A stretch of 64,000 bases of DNA, from positions 1 to 64,000 of the forward strand of contig JAPYMA010001113.1 in the NCBI GenBank assembly GCA_035041965.1. The letters run 5' to 3'. This document shows, piece by piece, positions 11,259 to 23,711 of this stretch (position 1 is its first letter; each line of letters starts with the position of its first letter). The position numbers and the translations under genes are program-made. This DNA is from Anisakis pegreffii (Eukaryota > Nematoda > Chromadorea > Rhabditida > Anisakidae). The notes beneath the pieces were generated by a model. That model did no database searches. It worked only from the letters and a program-made list of their open reading frames with translations, and was not told the origin of the DNA.

Positions 11259-12950
11259 CACTAAGTAGTTGTTCGTGAATACTAAACTCAGCACATCATA
11301 AATAGCACGGATGAAATGCAAATCCACTTCAATGCTTCCTGAAAGTAGCAAATCATACAAAGTACCTGACTAATTAAATGCATTACCTGATTAATTAAAT
11401 GCGACGGCAACAGTAAGAGTAGTAATAATAACAAGCACAACATCCGTTATAATAATAATAATAACAGCAATAATTGCAGCCAGTATTCAATTCGTATAAA
11501 TAATAAGACATGCACTTATCTATTTACACATACACAAGCACGAACACAAATACAAATACAAATCAATTGATTTTTATCTATCTTTTCCGTTGTTCTAACC
11601 TCCAATATTCTCGAACTATTTTCTCACAGAGTTCCTCTCTGGATTTCTCTTCGAATAGAGTGCAATGAATGAATGAATCGATGAAACAACGCTATGAGAA
11701 CAAGCTCGTCAGCAGCAGTTAAGCGCTTTCATGATCACCACCTAATACCAACAATAGATTTACTATTACCATCTACTATTACTAGTAAATGCGTTTAAAA
11801 CAACCTACTACTACACATTAAAATGTACGCTACTGCAACCATCCATCCATCCATCCATGCACACAGACAGACACTCTACTCTCAATGGCGACATGCAAAC
11901 ATAGAACCAACCAAGAGACAACGTCAAACAGCCAACAGGCACCCAGAGATAGAAAAAGATAGAAAAAGCCCACTGTGAAATGGAAATAGCATTGGAGATA
12001 GATAAAAAATCGCATGCAAACATACACAACCATACATCTGAACCATTTTCTCATAAATGACAAGCCAGCAGCCTAAGCCTAGATGAAGAAATCAGCTGAT
12101 AAACTCGCTTCCATCAGCGACGCAAGCGATATAGAACGAACACGGTGGGTGGTCCGCCGCTATACAAGAAACACTCAAAAACAGACGTCTACTACGATAG
12201 GAGCACGACGACGGCACGTCTCGGTTCTTACACACTGAACAAGCAGTGTGCATGCATATGCATGATGATGAGCCAGCCAGCCAGCCAGCCAGCCAGGCAC
12301 CACCCAGCCGGCGGTAGATCAGCCAGCCGAACATTTAAAACTGCCAGCAGTATTTTCTCTTTAGTCTCTAGCAATCAACCAATCAACTGCTCTTAACTAC
12401 TCTGCCAAACACAACAATTATCCATCAGAGGCATTCAAACCTAGTCGATCCGACCGGCAACCGTCTGTCCCCGTCCGTCACACACACACAAACACCGTGG
12501 ACTGCTGAAAACCGAAATTAAGCTGCAGCACACTTTCGTCAGCTGCCAAATACTTACAGTCGTCCTTACGAGGTCGGCCAAAGTTGATCGTTTCTCCTCG
12601 ATAAACTACCTTTCTTCTTAGGTACTTCTGAGCACACCAAGCTGAACGTGAACTGAAGTGTTTTCGCTGAGACCGTAAGCACTAAACAACAACAAAAAGC
12701 ACGCACGGCTGTTCACTCTCGCGAATAGTCTCTATTGTGGGTTTCAACCGGAAAAAAAACCTAAATTAGTTTGTGTCAGTAGTAATGTTTATTTTAGAAA
12801 CAATCAAAGGGTGGTAGTGATAGTGATTAAACATAAAAAACAACAAACGCATCATATAATAGTAATGAAACAACAAGTGAATCTTATTCAATTCAACAAA
12901 GCTGCATCAAAAATTACAAGCAAAGTATCTGTTTAAAGCGTTTCCTCATC

Positions 12951-12993
<43 letters not shown>

Positions 12994-14509
12994 AACTCCA
13001 GAGAATAAATAAAACGCACATACAATATACAACACAGCAGCAAGCGTCAACAACACATAAAATAATACATTCATCAGACGACAATCAATAAAAAATGACC
13101 AGTCAGCGTTCACAAATTATCAGATTCATCTATCTCGATGCCACCTATCCAACAACAATACGTTTATCAACACTAATCACCCACTCACCATATACCTATC
13201 TACGTGCTTTTATTTCTCTAGCTTTTCAAATAATTCACTTTGAATCTGCACTAAATTCGAATAATAACCCGTCTGAATAGATCACCATCAGGTACAGTCA
13301 AATTTACGGCTAAAATAATGAAACCATTGCACAGCCTACTCATAACAGTGAACTTTTGATGAGGCATTACTTTCAAAAGCTAGCTCTATCTTATTCACAC
13401 ACCTAGTTGTGGTTCGTAAGTGGGCGATTAGGCAGCCAGCACTCGTATTTTGAAATAATCCATAGAATAATGTCATCAATAGGGCAAGACAAGTGCAATA
13501 AGAACACAACAATAATCAATCAATAATAAATACCCGGAGACATACACATTCACTGTTGATTGCATACAATGAATATTGATATTATGTGAAAACAACAATA
13601 CAATATGCCATACTTACGATGTCATATCATCAGTAAAACAGACATCTTTTTTATATGGTTATATACATACAAAGTAGTGCTCGCTCGCAACTCAACCCCC
13701 CCCCCGGTCCTCTCCTAAACGCATTACTGCAATTGCACAATTAACACAAGTGCACCATATTAGAGTGTTAACTCTTCAAATTTCAGAACTAAATCCGCAA
13801 TGGAGGATTTCTGTGACAGCCAAATGTGAAAACGGAGCTGTAATCGTGGTTTTCGGAGAGTAATGAGTAATGAGCCCGTGCGAGCACTATAACAAATCCA
13901 TTTTGAAGACGATTAAACTAAATCCTTCTGACTGTTACGCGCAAGTGACTTCAGTCTCGCAGTTGACCTCTTCGATGAAGTGCCATCATCTATAGCAATA
14001 GCAATAATAACACTAACAATATATTAGTAATCACTTACTCACGAACAAACGAACAAACAAACAAATAAACAATAAACAAAAAACAAGCTAACACGATAGA
14101 CTCGAGACAGCATTGATACCCATACACGGCTGCTGACGTCGATGCGCACTGGACGCATACGATGCATCCATGTCGTTATCCACTTCATTTGCTGCTGCTG
14201 CTGCCGTTGTTAATCCTTAATTTTATTTTAAACTCGCTATCCACATCCCCAACACACTGTCTTACATCATCCACCGATTCATACATTCACTCATTAATCT
14301 ACCAGCTACTTATGCCGCTTTCTTGCGCCAATCGCGACAAATATATCGACGGCAACATTATTAAATACCAATCAACTCATTCATTTTTATATCTATCGTT
14401 CACTTTTGAGCTGTGCCCAACTCACAATTGGAAATTTCTCAATGAATACAATACTGTTAACTGTTAAGCATGCATCCAAAACATCTCCTATTCGATTAGC
14501 AAACAAAAT
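11259..14509. other. Intergenic region between cic 5' end and robo 3' end
   Basis: No gene was recognised in about 3.2 kb. It holds the probable cic promoter/5' UTR, simple repeats ((ATCC)n near 11,838-11,860, (AGCC)n near 12,271-12,297, an AAT tract at 12,951-12,992), a C-run near 13,696 and short spurious ORFs. The robo 3' UTR must lie near 14,509 and below. Confidence 0.55.
12951..12992. repeat. (AAT)n microsatellite
   Basis: About 14 uninterrupted AAT units, intergenic. Confidence 0.95.
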
Positions 14510-17500
14510 TCAACTTGAATCTGAGTAATGTTGCTCGTTCGCTTTCAACCGCACTATCTCCTGATTGAGCGTCGATGAGCACGATGACGATGCAGACGTA
14601 TCATTGCTGATCGCAATATCTAAAATGCAACATCATCATCATCATCATCAAATAAGCAATCAATCGCACTACTTCAGCCTCAACAAACAATATCATTACC
14701 CTTGTTAGTCACGTCGTCGTGAATACGTTTATCATTATTAATACTTCTAGATGCGGTGCAATAATGCGATGGCAATAACAGTGAATCCGATACAGCATCG
14801 TAATGATCGTTCGCATTCTCTTCTGCAGCAGCACCACGCACTTGCACCTCATTCAAATACTCTTGCTGAAATGCATTCATTCAAATCGTTTCGCTAATAG
14901 ATCATGCCTTTAGGTATACCATTATATTTTACCATTATAATAATAATGCCATACCATAATAATAATAATAATAGTAATAATTACCATAATATTTTCAGGA
15001 GGCGGTTCGCCTGGCGGTGGAGGTGGCATTAAATCGAGTAGCGTTTGCTTGGGTGGTGTTCGTCGGCCACTTTTACTTTTATGATGATTAATTGGCGACG
15101 ACATATCTCTTAGATGACGTTTGTTGGTGTTATGTATTCGCTTTGCTAACAATAACGATGAACATCCTTAAATTATACTTATTTATTACTTTATTTACAG
15201 TTTATTACTTTGTTACTTTATTACTTATTACTTTATTATACTTACTTATTTATATACAGCAACGAGCCTATTACAATCAAACCAATTTCATTCGTCTAAC
15301 CTAGCAATTAAGCACAAATTGAAAAGCGCCCAACTGGACGACGTTGATTAATACACAAAACAGCACTACCTACCATTCAGTTGTGAAGAAGGTGTATTGA
15401 ATGCGATATCCTGAAAGCGTGGCGGTGGCTCGGATGGCACCGGATTACTGGGCAGAAGCGGGGTGGGCGCCCTGAGCATGTGTTCTTTCAACCATCTCGC
15501 ATCTTGCTGAGCACTACTATTATTGGCAGGCGTAGCACCACTCATCACCAACGTTGTGGTTGCGTATGGTGACGGATCATCCTGGATTTTATTTCATTTA
15601 CACAACAACAATAATTAGGACTAATATGACGCACGATATGCGCATTCTCAAGTTCAATTCAAGTTGAGATTCTAGATGGAGGTGTGTAATAATAAAAGTA
15701 GCACTTGAAAGACGTTTAATTACTACTGTTATGATTCCCCAACTCCCCATAATATCATACTGCGCATCCTAACATACTGCCGCCTGTTTACTTTCAACTG
15801 AACCAACTAATAACTAAACGAAAATGAAACCAAACCAAACCGAACAAACGAACCATTATTTGTGGCTGCTGGTGAAAACTGGACGGCTTCACAGCGGCAC
15901 CACCAGCCATGAGATTATTTGTGGCATAAAACGTCGACATGATCGTATTCACCGCATCGGCCGCACACGGCTGAACACCACCATAGGCAGCTGCTGCTGC
16001 TGCTGCCGCCGTTGGAGTGCTACCGGTTGTGGTGGCGTATTGATAGTGGTTCGGAGAGTGCGTTGTGGTGGTGCTGCTGTCGTTGTAGTGACGGTGATCG
16101 ATGTAGTAGTCGACATTGGATGGTGCTGTTGGTGGTTTGCAGTTGTATTCGTTACCGATGTAGGGCAACGATGCCGCTGCCGCTGCCGCAGCCGCATTCT
16201 GACTGTTGTTCGTGTTGAGCAACAGTGTGCGTTGCGCCGTGTTCATGTTAAAGTTGGTGTGATCCATCCAGAGTGCGTCACGAGCCGTCAAATGCACACT
16301 GCCGTCGTTGATCTTTATGAAGGGCATTCCTGAAAGCAATCACTTCACTCAATAACAATAGAATTTGTCAATGTGATTTGTCAATAACAATTATAAGAAT
16401 CAATGTCAATTTGTCAATGTGATTTGTCAATAACAATTATAAGAATCAATGTCAATTTGTCAATGTGATTTGTCAATAACAATTATAAGAATCAATGTCA
16501 ATTTGTCAATGTGATTTGTCAATGTGATTTCACACTCATATCAATCACACATACTAGTGATAAGAGAGAGGCACGCATAAATTGTATTTGCTGATTAAAT
16601 GCTGAATAAGATTACCAGCGTCCTTTCCTTTTGAGCGCTTCCATCGCCACCAAATAAGCGCAATTAGAGCCACAAAAAGAATCCACATTAAGACACCCGA
16701 AACGGCGATGAACCACGGTCGTTTAATCACGTACAGCAGACGATCCGATGCCGTCCCAATGCCGCTCATCAAACGATTATGTTCCTCGAGTGTTTCTTCG
16801 TCTTAAAATTTGCCTTCCTTTCTTTCAACTCAACAAAACAATAATAATAATAATAATAATCCAGCACAAACCAACCCATCGTAACACGAAAAACACGTGT
16901 GAACACACCCACACCAGCGTTACTCTTCGCCGCCACTTTAATGTTATAACTCATCGACGGAACCAGATGAAACAGTGTCACACTGGCGGCACGTTCGTTT
17001 GTACTGATATTTCGATTGTACTTCGCATCGCTGCCCAGTATCACTATCTGAACATCTATATTTGCACGCTTTTACACCAGCCACACTCGTGCAATTTAAG
17101 TGGTGTGTCGCTTGTCTTCTATTCAAAACAATTTACTTCTCGTTAGACAGACGACGATTGTTCAACCTCCCTCTCTGAATAGCAATAAGCTGACCTGAAA
17201 TCCTTTCAAGATACCATTGATACCGTCCGATGCAGGTGGTCGCCATGAGATTCGTAACGTTGTCAAATTCATCATTCGAATACGCACCTCACTCGGCGGT
17301 GATGTTGGTGCTATAAGTAGACTGTAAGTAGTAAGTAGAGAGCATCACATACTTTGCTATCAACTTCATGCAATGCACGCACCAGCTTCATCGGTAGTCA
17401 CGTCCAGCGAGTTCGACGGCATGCCTTGAACGCTCTTATGATACGGTATCACAAAGAACTCGTAGGTGGTGAACGCCTTCAGATTGTTGATGACGAACGA

Positions 17501-20500
17501 GGTGACGCTCGATTTGGACACATTCAACCAGCCATTTTCACCGCTATGCCAGCTCTTTATACTACGCCATTTGATGTAATAGCCTTCTATCAATGGTTCG
17601 CTGCGTCGTTTCTTAAACTTCTTCCTTCTGCACACCATCCACTAACACCACACACAAAAATCTAATCTACCTACCTTCCATGTAAGCTGTACAGCAGTTG
17701 AATTGATCGTCTTCACTTCATCCAACTTCAGCAATTGCTCCGATGCAATACGTTGTCTGGCCAACTCCAAATCCGAGTTTGCACTTTTCAGTTCTTTTTC
17801 AGCTGAAAGCAACACGCCGTTAGAAGCAATAGCCATCGCAAACATTGCTGCTGCAGCAACAGAACACTCACCACGAGTCGGCTTCGTCCTCACCACATCA
17901 CTCATTTCGGACGGTGCCCCGATTCCATGCGAATTCTCTGCACGCACAATAAACACGTACGAATGCGACGGTTTCAATTCGTTGATGCGGTATCGAGTTG
18001 TCGAAATGAAATTCGCCACATTAAACCACGTCTAAAACCACTTCATGCGTTCACAATAGTAATAATAATAATAATAATAATAGTAATAATAATAGTAATA
18101 GTAATAATAATAGTAATAATGATAATAAGTCAGCAGCCAATCACCTACCTCTCCAAGTTCACGACAAAAGTACTGCAGAATATAGCCGGTGACCAATGTC
18201 GCACCACTCTTTTCCGGAGCCGTCCACTGGATGGTGGCACTGCTGTCCGTGACGTTCGAGACGACTGGCTTGCCCGGTGCTGACGGGAACGTCGACATAT
18301 CGGGCATTCGATTGAACGTTACTGACGGATTCGTATGCTCTGAATTATTCAAATCAGCACCTTTATCTTCAATCAATAATAGGCTTAAGCTCACCTTCCA
18401 CGATCAGTGAGGCCGTCCATGTGGATTCACCGTCAACGTTGCGTGCACGACACGTATACAGACCAGTATCCGATTTCCTATAAATAAACTCAACACGACT
18501 ACCAATACAATTACTTACTTCCTTCTTATCTGTCATTCATCCATAAGAGGATGACGAGACGTTTCAATTTTAAAATCTTCTAAGTAAAAGTCAGTGTCAG
18601 CTCTACGTTTCCACATACATACCTACCTGAAAAAGTTCTATAATCAAACAACAACAACAACAAAACAAACCTCAGGTCAGAGATACGCAGTGAACCGGTA
18701 TTGAGTTGTGTGAATCGTTCGTCATTAGCGATTTCATTGATGATCAATTCACCGTTCTTCAACCAGTCGATTTGCGGTGTCACTCGACCACTCGCTTGAC
18801 ACGGCAATATCGCCGATGCAGACACCATAAGCGTTTGATTCGAGTGAGCGTGCTCGATAATCGGCGGTGGATTCGATGGCAACGCTAAACGCCAAATGCT
18901 GCTGTACTTACCTTACTACCTTGCCCTAATGAAATTCAAAATACGATAGGCTCGCTCGGTCATCGCCCACTTATAAAGCAAAACGATATTAAGAATTAAT
19001 ACTTTTCGAGTCCACTTTCAATTGCGCTTTAGCCAACGTACTACCAGCTGCATTCATCGCTGCACACACATAATTACCCTCATCGGCAGGCCGTGTATCT
19101 GTTATCGTTAAACGACCATCTAACGAAACTTTTGCGCGTCCATCCAGTGACGTGTGCCCAGGAAATAGTAGATCCTCAAATTATTACCTATATAGTAGAT
19201 GCTCGTCCGGATGGAATGCTGGCTCGGTGCATACCCTACGGGTACAAAATCAAATAAACAACCAACTTGCTGTCCCTCCTTTGACCAGAAACTAGCAGGA
19301 GGCGGTTGTCCTTGCGCTTCGCAGTCGAAGTGAACACTCTGACCTGACTCGACACTCACATCGAGAGGCGTCTTGATGAAGGTCGGTGCCGAATGCACCC
19401 TCAAGCGTGCCGATGTCTCGATACTGCCCGCTGGATTCTTCGCTTGACACAGGTACTCACCTTCATCACTCGCCTCGATCCTTCAAACGTCTATTTTCAC
19501 CACTCTGTTCAAGCCAATCATAATAATGTCAATGAAATTAATACCGACCGATCTATTCGCAGACCCCGATTATCAGTGGCTATATAAGCCCGGCCAACTG
19601 GCATCTGCTGATTTCGTTTCTTCCAAGTAATCGACGGCATCGGATCACCCGAAACACGACAATCGAACAGCACTGAGGTGCCCACATCTGCGGTCACGTC
19701 TCGCGGTTCTTGCTTCAATTCATTCATATTATACGTAAAACAACACAGCCAGCACCCAACAAGGCTAGTGTCTCTATTATCAATGAACACAACACAATCA
19801 AGTGTCTAGTAACGAAGCACAAACACAGAACATAATCGCACAACCAAACGCGCAACCAACCAACCGCACACCAACCAAACACATCTAACACTGAGCCAGC
19901 TACATATGACTGAGTCTTTTTATGAACCGTAACCAGTACAACACACATATAAAATAATGCCATGCCACATTCATGCCAACTCTATCAGTTTCATACCAAT
20001 CAATAAAAGAACCAAACAACCAACCAGAAAATAAGGCTTCTCATAAACTGAGAGTCGCGCAGGGCTAGACACCTTCTGCCCGACCATATTCGTCGCGATA
20101 CACTGGTAAAGACCGGCGTCCGAGCGTTGCACCTGCATGACAATAATTAATTAATTCGTCTGACAACAATAATTAATTCCCGCTGAATGGTAACAATAAT
20201 AATTAATTGCCTCACCTTATCAATTATCAAATTGCCAGATGGTAACATCGTTACTCGATCATCATCTTGCGCTCTAAACTCCACATCATTCTTTCGCCAT
20301 GAGACAACCGGTTCAGGAAAACCTCTCGGAGGCACACACTCCATTACGGCTCGATTACCGATCACTGCCTGCAAGTTTACAACCATAAGAATAACCTGCA
20401 TCGGCCAGGCTCTCATCAAACGTTTATAACGGCCAGGCTATCAAACGTTGTTTCGTCGATCGCTCACCGCGATCGACGAAACAACCACTCGATGTCCAAG

Positions 20501-21100
20501 TAATAATTAATAATACATCGATAAGAATAAATAATGCAAAAATAAACAACACTCAAAAAGCAAACCTGTGTTGTGCGCGGCCTCGTTCGAAAATCATCCC
20601 TGAGCATCGCTATTTTCAACGAGGCTTCTCGCGATCTAGCCTCACCATATTTATTCTTCGCAACACAATAATACGTTCCCGAGTCTGCATCCTTTCCACT
20701 CTTACCTATATGCATCAATCAACTGTTATTGACCATTGCTCACTCATAGTGAAAAGCAAACGAACCGTTATTGACACGTAACAGGAACAAAGCACCGGTC
20801 TGTAAAATTAAACGATGTGAGGTCGTCTCATCCTTGTTTGTGATCACTTTAACGCCGTCTTTATACCAAGATATCTCGAGATCTCGACCTTTCGCAGCGC
20901 AATTCAACGCAGCCGGTTCACCCTTGGCTACGATCACATCCAACGGGTGCTCAGTTATTACTGGTAATACGTCTTCTGCAACAATGAATAAAGCCAGCCA
21001 TAGCAACTCTTCAACGAAACAAACAAAAAATAATACCTGCAATATCAACTGCTTGCGTGCTCGTGATGAACACACATGAAGACAACAATAAATAAAACAT
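14510..21100 (-). CDS. Roundabout/SAX-3 axon-guidance receptor
   Basis: Single-pass receptor of the Robo family, whose known ligand is Slit. The start ATG (21098-21100) opens a hydrophobic signal peptide, [17 protein letters not shown]. Five Ig domains follow: Ig1 20,975-20,576 (ends [12 protein letters not shown]), Ig2 20,368-about 20,046 ([23 protein letters not shown]), Ig3 about 19,708-19,430 ([10 protein letters not shown]), Ig4 about 19,400-19,020 and Ig5 about 18,882-18,410 ([11 protein letters not shown]). Three FN3 domains follow over about 18,380-17,870, 17,815-17,370 and 17,310-16,860. The TM exon at 16,770-16,600 has the Robo-like lead [10 protein letters not shown]. The cytoplasmic tail begins with [20 protein letters not shown] and contains a Pro-rich [13 protein letters not shown] segment (about 15,080-14,990). 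The stop codon is 14510-14512. Domain number and order match the full-length family. Confidence 0.95.
16366..16530. repeat. 46-bp minisatellite in robo intron
   Basis: TCAATAACAATTATAAGAAT starts at 16381, 16427 and 16473 (46-bp period), flanked by partial copies of the GTCAATGTGATTTG part. It lies between the exons for the TM segment and the cytoplasmic tail. Confidence 0.9.
18059..18128. repeat. AAT/AGTAAT microsatellite in robo intron
   Basis: Imperfect AAT tract with interspersed AGT units. It sits in the intron splitting the first FN3 domain. Confidence 0.85.
20447..20485. repeat. 39-bp inverted repeat (17-bp arms) in robo intron
   Basis: GTTGTTTCGTCGATCGC, a 5-base loop TCACC, then the exact reverse complement. 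It lies in the intron between the Ig1 and Ig2 exons. A nearby direct repeat GGCCAGGCT..TCAAACG precedes it. Confidence 0.9.
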
Positions 21101-23711
21101 CACTTGATGCAAATACGATGATGATTCTACTGATGCTCTGCTATATGTGTTGTTGAATCGCGCTGCTCGAACATCATTACGAGTACGCTCTGTTCTGTCA
21201 CCATTAATTGTTATATGAATAATCATCAATGAATTTGCACAATATACAATACTACATACGAGAGAAATAAAACGAAATAATTCAACGGGGTTTTTTAATA
21301 CGGCCGCAGAATACGAACGATAATGAGCTGCACCAAGCAGCAGCAGCAGCACAATACTAAAGCAATTGGTCAATAAAGATGGTCCGTAAACCACTCATTT
21401 AAATTCAACTGAACATAAATAAATCAACAACGCATAAATAAATCGATTCGAGTAGTCACTCACTCACACGAATGGATCAAGCAAATCTATACATGCTGAT
21501 CACAGTCAGTCGTCACTGCACTTGCCCAAATACGCCAGGGCTATTGCTCTATATCTAATGTATCATGCTGTGCTCACACATCATTAACACTTCATCAACA
21601 TCACCTATATATATATATATGTTTATGTGCTGCTGCATATAGGTTCAAATCAAATCAACTGCTATATACTATATGCCTTCTTGCAAGCAGCAGCAGCAGC
21701 AGCAGCTCAGCTTGTAATCAATACAAACAACGTCTATCCCATAATGCTCTCTCTCCGAGCACAACACCAACATATCACTTCACTCTATTGCATTTGAATA
21801 AACATATACATATACATAGGTGTCTATATACTTCTTTTAGTACAGATATAAGAATAATGTGCGATGGATGTATTAATCAAGGACGGTTCATTACGAACTA
21901 GTTATAAATAATGAATAATTAGCCACTATAGAGACACCAAATGCATTCGAGTGCACCCAAACCAACTGACTCGAGCTTAAAAATGGCTGCTGCTGCTGCT
22001 GCTGCCTCTGCAATATGCACAGCAACGAATCAATAAATATCTGATTCAAACATCAGTTACAATAAGTTCATAGAACACAACATATTCACTACAAGCTACA
22101 ATTAAGAAGAGCAGAAATGTAAGTAAAGTATGAAATTTAGATTAAAGAATACACAAACGATGCACCAAAGACATGCCTGCCTGCCTGCCTTTCAAGTGCT
22201 AAATATGTTCACAAAGACCATGAGCAATCTTATCGAAATTCTCTTAACGCCGAAAAAATCCAAAGGCCTTCATATCATCACCTTCATAAGGATGAAAATC
22301 AGTTTAGTGCTGTTGTTTGTAGTGCCATTCACATAAACTGCAACGCATCAAGGAAGCCAGACGAACCAATCAGTACTACTAACAGTTACTGCTGATGTTG
22401 CAGTGGATGTGCCGCATTACGGAATCATACAAATTCGCAACTCATTAAGTTGATGTCGAATGAAAAATATACAGCTGGCTGGCGAACAATGTAAATGCAA
22501 AAATGAAAACACACGAAGAATCAAAAATGAAAACAATGAAAAAAACGGGCGTCCCAACAACTTCATCGAGCAGCTACAATTTTTTGAAACGATAACATGA
22601 AACGCCTGCTGAGTACACTACTAATTAAAATTCAATACAGAATAGACCTAATTAATTTGCACCTATACATAAATAAACAACCAACTTTCTTAGATGCAAA
22701 TCATACTCCGTGGATAGAGAGTGCTAAGTTTCACCGTTTTTTTTGCAGCAAATCCATCACACCTGCATGAAGCACACTTCAATTAAATGAAGTACACACT
22801 CGCAATATTCAATATCAATAATAATATTAATGACCAAATTATTCACGCTCCAAATTGCGACCTGCAAACACACACACACAGCTTTGTGTTTCGCATCAAT
22901 TCACTTATAAATCTCCTCATATTCACTCGAATCAATTCGTCGCCTTCATTTAATAGCCAATCGAAAAGCGCTCATTAATTTCAAAACGAATCCAATCAAA
23001 AAAATTTTTGCAAAACATTCATCAAAATCAATCATAATTGAACAACAACAATCAATTGACAGAGTTCGAACTAATTTGTTGATGCGTGCGTTTCTGGAAA
23101 TGAGCCAAAAAAGATTACCGTAATTAATTTTTCCTTACAAGACTATGTGGCTTTCATTAAGAGTTCGAAATATGAAAACTTACATTATATTTACGTATCA
23201 ATGCAACGGTGTTGTGAGTGACCAATGCTTTTTGATTGTATATTGCTTGATCACTACTAAGTGATCAAGCAAGATCACTACCAAGTGATCAAACAAGCTC
23301 ACTACCGAGTGATCAAGCAAGATCACTACCATCACGACTGGCTGCCACCAAAATGGCAGCGTTTCATCATTGCACAACAAATATCTGACAGGCAAGTGAG
23401 TGACGTGTGGCTAATTTGCACCTACCTCACTTATACACCTTATAAAAACGACCAATCGTAAGATAGCTTTACCGATGCAGACTAAATAACACTGTTCATA
23501 TCACCAGAAACGAAAAACAAAAAGTTCACGACGTTTATCGCATTTGAAAAGCAGCAGCAACAATGCAGCAGAGCATAATTTACGAGTACAATAAAATAAA
23601 ATCAAAAATAGACAGCGGCCGTCTCATCGGTCTAAGCCGCATCCCGGTGGCAGCACTGTTTTATTGTGTTGCCGCATCCCGGCTAGTGCTGCCAGATGAA
23701 GCCTGTTGCCT
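21101..23711. other. Intergenic region, robo promoter side to guanylyl cyclase 3' end
   Basis: No gene was recognised. CAG/CTG runs (for example about 21,687-21,705 and 21,984-22,003), an AT dinucleotide run near 21,607-21,620, a (GCCT)n run near 22,173-22,190 and a 24-bp tandem repeat at 23,250-23,331 are visible. The robo promoter and any untranslated first exon should lie here. Confidence 0.5.
23250..23331. repeat. 24-bp tandem repeat (about 3.5 units)
   Basis: Units of the form AAGTGATCAAGCAAGATCAC are repeated at 24-bp spacing, with a TGATCA palindrome in each. It lies about 400 bp downstream of the cyclase stop codon. Confidence 0.85.

Noticed and set aside
15824..16333. 169-codon plus-strand ORF
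   Set aside because: Antisense shadow of the robo cytoplasmic exon; the minus frame carries [20 protein letters not shown] and poly-Ala, and the plus frame is Cys/Arg-rich noise from repeat codons.
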